DNA from: Taudactylus pleione
Lineage: Eukaryota; Chordata; Amphibia; Anura; Myobatrachidae
NCBI GenBank assembly: GCA_031769625.1
Contig: JAUIMM010001409.1
Span: forward strand, 62,001-126,000
Direction of reading: 5' to 3'
Length of the DNA stretch: 64,000 nt
The notes beneath the pieces are model-generated. The model worked only from the letters and a program-made list of their open reading frames with translations, did no database searches and was not told where the DNA came from. Below are positions 15,801-27,021 of this stretch, piece after piece; within the stretch, counting starts at the first letter, position 1, and each line of letters starts with the position of its first letter. The translations under genes and the position numbers were made by a program.

Positions 15801-17220
15801 GACAGGACAAATCACACACAGCTGTATCACTCCGCCCCTCTTACTCTGACAGGACAAATCACACACAGCTGTATCACTCCTCCCCTCTTACTCTGACAGG
15901 ACAAATCACACACAGCTGTATCACTCCTCCCCTCTTACTCTGACAGGACAAATCACACACAGCTGTATCACTCCTCCCCTCTTACTCTGACAGGCCAAAT
16001 CACACACAGCTGTATCACTCCTCTCCTCTTACTCTGACAGGACAAATCACACAGACGTATCACTCCTCCCCTCTTACTCTGACAGGACAAATCACACACA
16101 GTTGTATCACTCCTCTCCTCTTACTCTGACAGGCCAAATCACACACAGCTGTATCACTCCGCCCCTCTTACTCTGACAGGCCAAATCACACACAGCCGTA
16201 TCACTCCGCCCCTCTTACTCTGACAGGCCAAATCACACACAGCCGTATCACTCCGCCCCTCTTACTCTGACAGGACAAATCACACACAGCCGTATCACTC
16301 TGCCCCTCTTACTCTGACAGCCCAAATCACACACAGCCGTATCACTCCGCCCCTCTTACTCTGACAGGCCAAATCACACACAGCCGTATCACTCCGCCCC
16401 TCTTACTCTGACAGGCCAAATCACACACAGCCGTATCACTCCTCCCCTCTTACTCTGACAGGACAAATCACACAGACGTATCACTCCTCCCCTCTTACTC
16501 TGACAGGACAAATCACACACAGCTGTATCACTCCTCCCATCTTACTCTGACAGGCCAAATCACACACAGCTGTATCACTCCGCCCCTCTTACTCTGACAG
16601 GACAAATCACACAGACGTATCACTCCTCCCCTCTTACTCTGACAGGCCAAATCACACACAGCTGTATCACTCCTCCCCTCTTACTCTGACCGGACAAATC
16701 ACACAGAGCTGTATCACTCTTCCCCTCTTACTCTGACAGGACAAATCACACACAGCTGTATCACTCCTCCCCTCTTACTCTGACAGGACAAATCACACAC
16801 AGCTGTATCACTCCTCTCCTCTTACTCTGACAGGACAAATCACACACAGCTGTATCACTCCTCCCCTCTTACTCTGACAGGAAAAATCACACAGACGTAT
16901 CACTCCTCCCCTCTTACTCTGACAGGACACATCACACAGACGTATCACTCCTCCCCTCTTACTCTGACAGGACAAATCACACACAGCTGTATCACTCCTC
17001 CCCTCTTACTCTGACAGGACAAATCACACACAGCTGTATCACTCCTCCCCTCTTACTCTGACAGGCCAAATCACACAGCTGTATCACTCCTCCCCTCTTA
17101 CTCTGACAGGACAAATCACACAGAGCTGTATCATTCCACCCCTCTTACTCTGACAGGACAAATCACACACAGCTGTATCACTCCGCCCCTCTTACTCTGA
17201 CAGGACAAATCACACAGAGC

Positions 17221-17653
17221 TGTATCACTCCTCCCCTCTTACTCTGACAGGCCAAATCACACACAGCTGTATCACTCCTCCCCTCTTACTCTGACCGGCC
17301 AAATCACACACAGCTGTATCACTCCTCCCCTCTTACTCTGACCGGCCAAATCACACACAGCTGTATCACTCTTCCCCTCTTACTCTGACAGGACAAATCA
17401 CACACAGCTGTATCACTCCTCCCCTCTTACTCTGACAGGCCAAATCACACACAGCTGTATCACTCCTCCCCTCTTACTCTGACAGGACAAATCACACACA
17501 GCTGTATCACTCCTCTCCTCTTACTCTGACAGGACAAATCACACACAGCTGTATCACTCCTCCCCTCTTACTCTGACAGGGCAAATCACACACAGCTGTA
17601 TCACTCCTCCCCTCTTACTCTGACAGGACAAATCACACACAGCTGTATCACTC
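17221..17653. repeat. Identical ~433-bp block in array A (pair with 21841-22273)
   Basis: Compared base by base, this block is identical to 21841-22273, an offset of 4620. It includes two consecutive CTGACCGGCC units, a CACTCTTCCC variant and a GGGCAAATC unit. The match breaks at a CTCCTCC versus CTCCGCC difference immediately after. Complete identity over nine units rich in private variants points to a recent copy event. Confidence 0.88.
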
Positions 17654-20600
17654 CTCCCCTCTTACTCTGACAGGACAAATCACACACAGCTGTATCACTC
17701 CTCCCCTCTTACTCTGACAGGACAAATCACACACAGCTGTATCACTCCTCCCCTCTTACTCTGACAGGACAAATCACACAGACGTATCACTCCTCCCCTC
17801 TTACTCTGACAGGACAAATCACACACAGCTGTATCACTCCTCCCCTCTTACTCTGACAGGACAAATCACACAGACGTATCACTCCGCCCCTCTTACTCTG
17901 ACAGGCCAAATCACACACAGCTGTATCACTCCGCCCCTCTTACTCTGACAGGCCAAATCACACACAGCCGTATCACTCCGCCCCTCTTACTCTGACAGGC
18001 CAAATCACACACAGCCGTATCACTCCGCCCCTCTTACTCTGACAGGACAAATCACACAGAGCTGTATCACTCCTCCCCTCTTACTCTGGACAAGACAAAT
18101 CACACAGAGCTGTATCACTCCTCCCCTCTTACTCTGACAGGACAAATCACACACAGCTGTATCACTCCTCCCCTCTTACTCTGACAGGACAAATCACACA
18201 CAGCTGTATCACTCCTCCCCTCTTACTCTGGACAGGACAAATCACACAGAGCTGTATCACTCCTCCCCTCTTACTCTGACAGGACAAATCACACACAGCT
18301 GTATCACTCCTCCCCTCTTACTCTGACAGGACAAATCACACAGACGTATCACTCCTCCCCTCTTACTCTGACAGGACAAATCACACACAGCTGTATCACT
18401 CCACCCCTCTTACTCTGACAGGACAAATCACACAGACGTATCACTCCTCCCCTCTTACTCTGACAGGACAAATCACACACAGCTGTATCACTCCTCCCCT
18501 CTTACTCTGACAGGACAAATCACACACAGCTGTATCACTCCTCCCCTCTTACTCTGACAGGCCAAATCACACACAGCTGTATCACTCCTCTCCTCTTACT
18601 CTGACAGGACAAATCACACAGACGTATCACTCCTCCCCTCTTACTCTGACAGGACAAATCACACACAGTTGTATCACTCCTCTCCTCTTACTCTGACAGG
18701 CCAAATCACACACAGCTGTATCACTCCGCCCCTCTTACTCTGACAGGCCAAATCACACACAGCCGTATCACTCCGCCCCTCTTACTCTGACAGGCCAAAT
18801 CACACACAGCCGTATCACTCCGCCCCTCTTACTCTGACAGGACAAATCACACACAGCCGTATCACTCCGCCCCTCTTACTCTGACAGGCCAAATCACACA
18901 CAGCTGTATCACTCCGCCCCTCTTACTCTGACAGGACAAATCACACAGCTGTATCACTCCTCCCCTCTTACTCTGACAGGCCAAATCACACACAGCTGTA
19001 TCACTCCGCCCCTCTTACTCTGACAGGCCAAATCACACACAGCCGTATCACTCCTCCCCTCTTACTCTGACAGGCCAAATCACACACAGCCGTATCACTC
19101 CTCCCCTCTTACTCTGACAGGACAAATCACACAGACGTATCACTCCGCCCCTCTTACTCTGACAGGCCAAATCACACACAGCTGTATCACTCCTCCCCTC
19201 TTACTCTGACAGGACAAATCACACAGACGTATCACTCCTCCCCTCTTACTCTGACAGGACAAATCACACACAGCTGTATCACTCCTCCCCTCTTACTCTG
19301 ACAGGACAAATCACACACAGTCGTATCACTCCGCCCCTCTTACTCTGACAGGACAAATCACACACAGCTGTATCACTCCTCCCCTCTTACTCTGACAGGA
19401 CAAATCACACAGAGCTGTATCACTCCTCCCCTCTTACTCTGGACAGGACAAATCACACAGAGCTGTATCACTCCTCCCCTCTTACTCTGACAGGACAAAT
19501 CACACACAGCTGTATCACTCCTCCCCTCTTACTCTGACAGGACAAATCACACAGACGTATCACTCCTCCCCTCTTACTCTGACAGGACAAATCACACACA
19601 GCTGTATCACTCCTCCCCTCTTACTCTGACAGGACAAATCACACACAGCTGTATCACTCCGCCCCTCTTACTCTGACAGGACAAATCACACAGCTGTATC
19701 ACTCCTCCCCTCTTACTCTGACAGGACAAATCACATACAGCTGTATCACTCCTCCCCTCTTACTCTGACAGGACAAATCACACACAGCTGTATCACTCCT
19801 CCCCTCTTACTCTGGACAGGACAAATCACACACAGCTGTATCACTCCTCTCCTCTTACTCTGACAGGCCAAATCACACACAGCTGTATCACTCCTCCCCT
19901 CTTACTCTGACAGGCCAAATCACACACAGCTGTATCACTCCTCCCCTCTTACTCTGACAGGCCAAATCACACACAGCTGTATCACTCCTCCCCTCTTACT
20001 CTGACAGGCCAAATCACACACAGCTGTATCACTCCTCCCCTCTTACTCTGACAGGACAAATCACACACAGCTGTATCACTCCTCCCCTCTTACTCTGACA
20101 GGACAAATCACACAGACGTATCACTCCTCCCCTCTTACTCTGACAGGACAAATCACACACAGCTGTATCACTCCTCCCCTCTTACTCTGACCGGACAAAT
20201 CACACAGAGCTGTATCACTCTTCCCCTCTTACTCTGACAGGACAAATCACACACAGCTGTATCACTCCTCCCCTCTTACTCTGACAGGACAAATCACACA
20301 CAGCTGTATCACTCCTCTCCTCTTACTCTGACAGGACAAATCACACACAGCTGTATCACTCCTCCCCTCTTACTCTGACAGGACAAATCACACACAGCTG
20401 TATCACTCCTCCCCTCTTACTCTGACAGGACAAATCACACAGAGCTGTATCACTCCTCCCCTCTTACTCTGACAGGACAAATCACACAGCTGTATCACTC
20501 CTCCCCTCTTACTCTGACAGGACAAATCACACAGAGCTGTATCATTCCACCCCTCTTACTCTGACAGGACAAATCACACACAGCTGTATCACTCCGCCCC

Positions 20601-23058
20601 TCTTACTCTGGACAGGCCAAATCACACACAGCTGTATCACTCCTCCCCTCTTACTCTGGACAGGCCAAATCACACACAGCTGTATCACTCCTCCCCTCTT
20701 ACTCTGACAGGACAAATCACACACAGCTGTATCACTCCTCCCCTCTTACTCTGACAGGACACATCACACACAGCTGTATCACTCCTCCCCTCTTACTCTG
20801 ACAGGACAAATCACACACAGCTGTATCACTCCTCTTACTCTGACAGGACAAATCACACACAGCTGTATCACTCCGCCCCTCTTACTCTGACAGGACAAAT
20901 CACACAGAGCTGTATCACTCCTCCCCTCTTACTCTGACAGGCCAAATCACACACAGCTGTATCACTCCTCCCCTCTTACTCTGACCGGCCAAATCACACA
21001 CAGCTGTATCACTCCTCCCCTCTTACTCTGACCGGCCAAATCACACACAGCTGTATCACTCTTCCCCTCTTACTCTGACAGGACAAATCACACACAGCTG
21101 TATCACTCCTCTTACTCTGACAGGACAAATCACACACAGCTGTATCACTCCGCCCCTCTTACTCTGACAGGACAAATCACACAGAGCTGTATCACTCCTC
21201 CCCTCTTACTCTGACAGGCCAAATCACACACAGCTGTATCACTCCTCCCCTCTTACTCTGACCGGCCAAATCACACACAGCTGTATCACTCCTCCCCTCT
21301 TACTCTGACCGGCCAAATCACACACAGCTGTATCACTCCGCCCCTCTTACTCTGACAGGACAAATCACACAGAGCTGTATCACTCTTCCCCTCTTACTCT
21401 GACAGGACAAATCACACACAGCTGTATCACTCCTCCCCTCTTACTCTGACAGGAAAAATCACACAGACGTATCACTCCTCCCCTCTTACTCTGACAGGAC
21501 ACATCACACAGACGTATCACTCCTCCCCTCTTACTCTGACAGGACAAATCACACACAGCTGTATCACTCCTCCCCTCTTACTCTGACAGGACAAATCACA
21601 CACAGCTGTATCACTCCTCCCCTCTTACTCTGACAGGACAAATCACACAGACGTATCACTCCTCCCCTCTTACTCTGACAGGACAAATCACACACAGCTG
21701 TATCACTCCTCCCTTCTTACTCTGACAGGACAAATCACACACAGCTGTATCACTCCTCCCCTCTTACTCTGGACAGGACAAATCACACACAGCTGTATCA
21801 CTCCTCCCCTCTTACTCTGACAGGCCAAATCACACACAGCTGTATCACTCCTCCCCTCTTACTCTGACAGGCCAAATCACACACAGCTGTATCACTCCTC
21901 CCCTCTTACTCTGACCGGCCAAATCACACACAGCTGTATCACTCCTCCCCTCTTACTCTGACCGGCCAAATCACACACAGCTGTATCACTCTTCCCCTCT
22001 TACTCTGACAGGACAAATCACACACAGCTGTATCACTCCTCCCCTCTTACTCTGACAGGCCAAATCACACACAGCTGTATCACTCCTCCCCTCTTACTCT
22101 GACAGGACAAATCACACACAGCTGTATCACTCCTCTCCTCTTACTCTGACAGGACAAATCACACACAGCTGTATCACTCCTCCCCTCTTACTCTGACAGG
22201 GCAAATCACACACAGCTGTATCACTCCTCCCCTCTTACTCTGACAGGACAAATCACACACAGCTGTATCACTCCGCCCCTCTTACTCTGACAGGACAAAT
22301 CACACACAGCTGTATCACTCCTCCCCTCTTACTCTGACAGGACAAATCACACACAGCTGTATCACTCCTCCCCTCTTACTCTGACAGGACACATCACACA
22401 CAGCTGTATCACTCCTCCCCTCTTACTCTGACAGGACACATCACACACAGCTGTATCACTCCGCCCCTCTTACTCTGACAGGACAAATCACACACAGCTG
22501 TATCACTCCGCCCCTCTTACTCTGACAGGACAAATCACACACAGCTGTATCACTCCTCCCCTTACTGTGACAGGCCAAATCACACACAGCTGTATCACTC
22601 CTCCCCTCTTACTCTGACAGGACAAATCACACACAGCTGTATCACTCCTCCCCTCTTACTCTGACAGGACAAATCACACACAGCTGTATCACTCCTCCCC
22701 TCTTACTCTGACAGGACAAATCACACACAGCTGTATCACTCCTCCCCTCTTACTCTGACAGGACAAATCACACAGAGCTGTATCTCTCCTCCCCTCTTAC
22801 TCTGACAGGCCAAATCACACACAGCCGTATCACTCCTCCCCTCTTACTCTGACAGGACAAATCACACACAGCTGTATCACTCCTCCCCTCTTACTCTGAC
22901 AGGCCAAATCACACACAGCTGTATCACTCCTCCCCTCTTACTCTGACAGGACAAATCACACAGACGTATCACTCCTCCCCTCTTACTCTGACAGGACAAA
23001 TCACACACAGCTGTATCACTCCTCCCCTCTTACTCTGACAGGACAAATCACACACAGC

Positions 23059-23174
23059 TAGGAATGGCCATTGGTGGTGTTACCATCGATGGCAAATTAG
23101 CAAGTAGCCGTCGATGGCTACAAACTATTTAATGGATGGCCATCGATGGTTTCACCAACCGATGGTCATCCCTA
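23059..23174. mobile_element. Degenerate hAT-like MITE at edge of array A
   Basis: The segment starts TAGGAATGGCCATTGGTGG and its reverse complement starts TAGGGATGACCATCGGTTGG, giving imperfect terminal inverted repeats of about 35 bp that both run into ACCATCGATGG. Further CCATCGATGG-like palindromes lie inside. TAGGG-type ends are typical of hAT non-autonomous elements. No matching 8-bp flanks are seen: the left flank is array A (CACACAGC) and the right flank is TTTTGTGA. One side has therefore been altered since insertion, or the element is a remnant. The class is inferred from the ends only. Confidence 0.55.
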
Positions 23175-23282
23175 TTTTGTGACTGACTGGCCCATGAACC
23201 AATCAGAACCTGAGGACGGGGCTTTGTGGGTGACAGGGGCAGGGCTATGCTCCGAGTCCCGGCACTTTTTAAAGGAAAAAAC
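23175..23282. other. Short unassigned segment, CCAAT-containing
   Basis: This segment contains AACCAATCAGAACC and GC-rich stretches such as GGGGCAGGGC, and ends in an A-rich run where homology to the Tc1-like element starts. It may be the remainder of the degenerate hAT-like element to its left, but nothing diagnostic is visible. Confidence 0.35.
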
Positions 23283-23743
23283 TTAGACTTCGTTGGAGGG
23301 AAACCATCGTGTTCTCCCGCATTGATGGCAAAAGCATTTAACATCATGCTGGAAAAGGCATTGTTCGTCACCAAACTGTTCTTGGGTGGTTGGGAGAAGT
23401 TGCTCTTGGAACATGTTTTGGTACCATTCTTTATTCATGTTTGTGTTCTTAGGCAAAATTGTGAGTGTTCCCACTCCCCTGGCTGAGAAGCAACCCCACA
23501 CATGAATGGTCTCAGGATGCTTTACTGTTGGCATGACACAGGACTGATGGTAGCGCTCACCTTTCCTTCTCCAGACAAGCGTTTGTCTAGATGCCCCAAA
23601 CAATCTGAAAGGGGGATTCATCAGCGAAAAAAAACTTTACCCTACTCCTCAGCAGTCCAATCCCAGTATCTTTTGCAGAATATCAGTCTGTCCCTGATGT
23701 TTTTCCTGGACTAGAAGTGGCTTCTATGCTGCCCATCTTGACA
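23283..23743 (-). pseudogene. Tc1-like transposase fragment, inverted part
   Basis: The minus strand from about 23743 down to 23283 encodes the middle of a Tc1-family DDE transposase (cut-and-paste DNA transposition into TA). An uninterrupted stretch at 23283-23621 contains FRLFGASRQTLVWRRKGERY, VKHPETIHVWGCFSARGVG, LPKN, MNKEWYQ and CLFQHD. The last is the region of the second catalytic Asp. Upstream in the same direction, homology continues through an ADESP-like first-Asp region but with stop codons and frameshifts. The fragment lies head-to-head with a plus-strand fragment of the same transposase and overlaps it over about 200 bp of sequence. It lacks the N-terminal DNA-binding domain and the C-terminal Glu region, so it is dead. 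Confidence 0.9.
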
Positions 23744-23754
23744 ATAGGCCATGC

Positions 23755-24274
23755 TCCAAAAGTCTTCGTCCTGTGTCATGCCAACAGTAAAGCATCCTGA
23801 GACCATTCATGTGTGGGGTTGCTTCTCAGCCAAGGGAGTGGGACCACTCACAATTTTGCCTAAGAACACAGCCATGAATAAAGAATGGTACCAAAACATC
23901 TTCCAATAGCAACTTCTCCTAACCATCCAAGAACAGTTTGGTGAGGAACAATGCCTTTTCCAGCATGATGGAGAACCTTACCATAAGGCAAAAGTGATAA
24001 CTAAGTGGCTCGGGGAACAAAACATCAACATTTTGTATCCATGGCCAGGAAACTCCCCAGACCTTAATCCCATTGAGAACTTGTGGTCAATCCTCAAGTG
24101 GTGGGTGGACAAACAAAAACCCACAAATTCTGACAAACTCCAAGCACTGATTAGCAAGAATGGGCGGCCATCAGTCAGTATGGGGCCCAGAAGTTGATTG
24201 GCAGCATGCCTGGGCGAATTGTAGAGGTCTTGAAAAAGAAGGGTCAGCACTGCAAATATTCACTCTCTGCATAA
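23755..24274 (+). pseudogene. Tc1-like transposase fragment, C-terminal half
   Basis: The plus strand carries the matching C-terminal half of a Tc1-family transposase. It runs from the VKHPETIHVWGCFSAKGVG region through CLFQHDGEP (second catalytic Asp) to WPGNSPDLNPIENLWSILK, which holds the catalytic Glu. It ends in a GQHCKYSLSA-like tail with a TAA stop at 24272. An in-frame TAG interrupts it near 23908, and a frame change near 24160 replaces the normal sequence after the LQALI motif. The 5' part of the element is not present in this orientation. An AATAAA lies at 24291-24296, as is usual in the short 3' UTR of Tc1-like elements. Non-functional. Confidence 0.92.
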
Positions 24275-24285
24275 ACTTAATGTAA

Positions 24286-25695
24286 TTGTCAATAAAAGCC
24301 TCTGACACTTATGAAATGCTGTAATGTTACCTCAGTATACCATAGTAACATCTGACACTTATGTAATGTTACCTCAGTATACCATAGTAACATCTGACAC
24401 TTATGTAATGCTGTAATGTTACCTCAGTATACCATAGTAACATCTGACACTTATGTAATGCTGTAATGTTACCTCAGTATACCATAGTAACATCTGACAC
24501 TTATGTAATGCTGCAATGTTACCTCAGTATACCATAGTAACATCTGACACTGATGTAATGCTGTAATGTTACCTCAGTATACCATAGTAACATCTGACAC
24601 TTATGTAATGCTGTAATGTTGCCTCAGTATACCATAGTAACATCTGACACTGATGTAATGCTGTAATGTTACCTGAGTATACCATAGTACAGGGGTTCCC
24701 AACCACGGTCCTCAAGGCACACTAACAGTCCAGGTTTTAGGGATAGCCATACTTGAGCACAAGTGACTTAATTAGTACCTCAGTTATTTTGATTTAACCA
24801 TCTGTGCACAATCATGGCTATCACTAAAACCAGGACTGTTAGTGTGCCTTGAGGACCGAGGTTGGGAATCACTGCCATAGTAACACCTGACACTTATGTA
24901 ATGCTGCAATGTTACCTCAGTATACCATAGTAACATCTGACACTGATGTAATGCTGTAATGTTACCTCAGTATACCATAGTAACATCTGACACTTATGTA
25001 ATGCTGCAATGTTACCTCAGTATACCATAGTAACATCTGACACTGATGTAATGCTGTAATGTTACCTCAGTATACCATAGTAACATCTGACACTTATGTA
25101 ATGCTGTAATGTTACCTCAGTATACCATAGTAACATCTGACACTTATGTAATGCTGTAATGTTACCTCAGTATACCATAATAACATCTGACACTTATGTA
25201 ATGCTGCAATGTTACCTCAGTATACCATAGTAACATCTGACACTGATGTAATGCTGTAATGTTACCTCAGTATACCATAGTAACATCTGACACTTATGTA
25301 ATGCTGTAATGTTACCTCAGTATACCATAGTAACATCTGACACTTATGTAATGCTGTAATGTTACCTCAGTATACTATAGTAACATCTGACACTTATGTA
25401 ATGCTGTAATGTTACCTCAGTATATCATAGTAACATCTGACACTGATGTAATGCTGTAATGTTACCTCAGTATACCATAGTAACATCTGACACTTATGTA
25501 ATGCTGTAATGTTACCTCAGTATACCATAGTAACATCTGACACTTATGTAATGCTGTAATGTTACCTCAGTATACTATAGTAACATCTGACACTTATGTA
25601 ATGCTGTAATGTTACCTCAGTATACCATAGTAACATCTGACACTTATGTAATGCTGTAATGTTACCTCAGTATACCATAGTAACATCTGACAAAA
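24286..25695. repeat. 50-bp minisatellite derived from the Tc1 3' tail, ~24 copies
   Basis: Tandem 50-bp units read CATCTGACACTTATGTAATG, then CTGTAATGTTACCTCAGTAT, then ACCATAGTAA. The first unit follows directly on the transposase stop and AATAAA, and the last continues into the Tc1 terminal region (CATCTGACAAAAAGG). The repeated segment is therefore the element's own 3' untranslated sequence, amplified in place. Units differ by few substitutions (TTATG or TGATG, CTGTAATG or CTGCAATG, ACCATAG or ACTATAG). One unit near 24360 is short by about 10 bp. A 185-bp hAT MITE interrupts the array once. Confidence 0.95.
24690..24874. mobile_element. 185-bp hAT MITE with intact 8-bp target duplication
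   Basis: The element begins CAGGGGTTCCCAACCACGG and ends GAGGTTGGGAATCACTG. Its terminal inverted repeats extend for over 40 bp (TCCTCAAGGCACACTAACAG against CTGTTAGTGTGCCTTGAGGA). It is flanked by the exact 8-bp duplication CCATAGTA (24682-24689 and 24875-24882), the hallmark of hAT transposition. The CAG...CTG ends fit Charlie/hAT-type non-autonomous elements. There is no coding capacity. The target is one unit of the Tc1-derived minisatellite, so insertion came after that array formed. No other unit carries the element. Confidence 0.95.
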
Positions 25696-25773
25696 AGGTC
25701 TAATGACACTGAAGCAGCAAACTTTATGAACACCAATACTTGTGTCATTCTCAGAACTTTTGGCCACGGCTGT
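25696..25773. mobile_element. Tc1-like element 3' terminal inverted repeat
   Basis: This segment reads GACACTGAAGCAGCAAACTT, then continues through TGTGTCATTCTCAGAACTTT to TGGCCACGGCTGTA. That is the characteristic Tc1-like end (reverse complement TACAGCCGTGGCCAAAAGTT). It marks the 3' boundary of the rearranged element that starts near 23283. The partner 5' terminus is absent, replaced by the inverted transposase fragment and array A. The adjacent TA fits TA-targeted insertion. Confidence 0.88.
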
Positions 25774-27021
25774 AATTATTAATGATAAACAAAAAAGTTA
25801 ATCCCAGATTCAGGAGCAGGAAAACCGGGGACAGAGACAAGAGACGTTGGTGTTGTTGGGCCGCTGTTCATGCAACCCTTTAGTTGCATAAACTAAATAG
25901 GGTCTATGGCTGATGGTAGTCCTTCTGTATATTACATGGTGTTACTTAGTCACCTGTATAATTGGTGCCTGTAATTACAGGGATGAGTTGTAGCTGTAAA
26001 TGTCTTGTTGGTGCAGGGCCAGATTAACCATGGGGCTGAGGGGACTACAGCTCCAAGCTCCACATAAATATAGGCCCATCACCATGACAGCATGATAATA
26101 ACCAGCCACACAGTTTTATTTATCATTTTTCTTTAGTCTTAGTAATAAAACAAATTCCCAAGTGAATCATTGCTGGGAACTGGCGCTATGGTAGGGCTGG
26201 AGTAGGCTTCATTTACCCAAAATAGAAGCAGTACAATTGTGTTCCTCTCCAGTAGGTGGCAGTATGAGCTGGTAAATAATTCTGTACTGTACAATCTCTG
26301 TGCTGGGGAAGATTAACCCCTTCCTGCACCTGTGCACTGCGATCGCTAGTACAACAGTCGTAGCACATCCTGTATATAAGTGACGTTATTAGACCATAGT
26401 GAGAGCTTAGGACAAAGGGTTCTGGAGATGTGAAGCTGGTTAGATGATACCTTTTAGTATTTTATTTATTGCTAATGAAACATTTCTGATACATATTATA
26501 TTATAAAGCTCAATGTTCTTGATCCTTCTTCCTTTTCACACGTTACCGTAATCATTTGCTACTACAAATGTTCTAAATGATCAAACGATAATTAGTCTCC
26601 AGACTGATATGTATATAATAAATGGGGAGATATAAGGTATATGTTCCCGGGCTGTGCCTCCCTGGCAGAATACGGCATAGGTGTCACTGGCTGAGCCTCA
26701 AACGCCACATAATGGGCGTGACTTAGAGGTGCATGCAATACCCGTCACTGCTGCGGTCCCGTATTCGGTGGACTTGTGAAAGTACGCTAATGACTCTGCC
26801 GCCATCTTGTGCACAGAGACGGTCACTTCCGATGTCTCACATGCGCCGCATATGTACAACAGCGGGACCATCGGCTGCACATCGAGCATCTGAGCAGGCC
26901 TACGCTCTCAGAATGAGCGTCTCGCCTATCGCCTGCCGAGGCCTCTCCAGCTGCGTACGCATTAGCAGAGGTCACTAGAACACGCCCAGGAAACGGTCCT
27001 GACACTCCTGCGTTTTTCTAG
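25774..27021. other. Low-copy-looking spacer between minisatellites
   Basis: This is about 1.25 kb without a tandem repeat. The left part is AT-rich with no recognisable gene. Around 26015 a CAGGGCCAGATTAACCATGG segment looks like a dispersed-repeat end, but I cannot name it. From about 26640 the sequence becomes GC- and CpG-rich, leading into minisatellite B. Reading frames of 60-80 codons at 26698-27005 overlap on both strands and match nothing I know. A GCGATCGC palindrome lies near 26339. The one specific signal is a CTCF-type motif, listed separately. Confidence 0.6.
26249..26263 (+). promoter_or_regulatory. Candidate CTCF core motif, full consensus match
   Basis: CCAGTAGGTGGCAGT agrees at all 15 positions with the CTCF core consensus CCASYAGRKGGCRSY. 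Eight positions are fixed and seven two-fold degenerate, so the chance expectation in 64 kb on both strands is about 0.015. The site lies in the non-tandem spacer between arrays A and B. CTCF is an architectural zinc-finger protein that can bound chromatin domains. Occupancy cannot be judged from sequence, and the site could be carried by a dispersed repeat. Confidence 0.5.

Larger units (their letters stand above)
1..23058. repeat. Minisatellite A, 47-bp unit, ~490 copies
   Basis: A continuous head-to-tail array fills the first 23 kb and is cut by the left window edge. The commonest unit is 47 bp and contains CTCTTACTCTGACAGGACAA followed by ATCACACACAGCTGTATCAC. Recurrent variants are a 45-bp unit in which CACAGCTG is replaced by CAGACG, a 48-bp unit with CTGGACAGG, units with GGCC for GGAC, and CpG-bearing units (GCCGTA with CCGCCCC). 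GGCC, GCCG and CCGCC tend to travel together and form local subfamily blocks. Most units carry a CAGCTG E-box core and a TGACAG core. Those are sequence matches only; no function is implied. The array ends exactly where a transposon-like terminus begins. Apparent reading frames in it are short and arise from the repeat. Confidence 0.97.
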
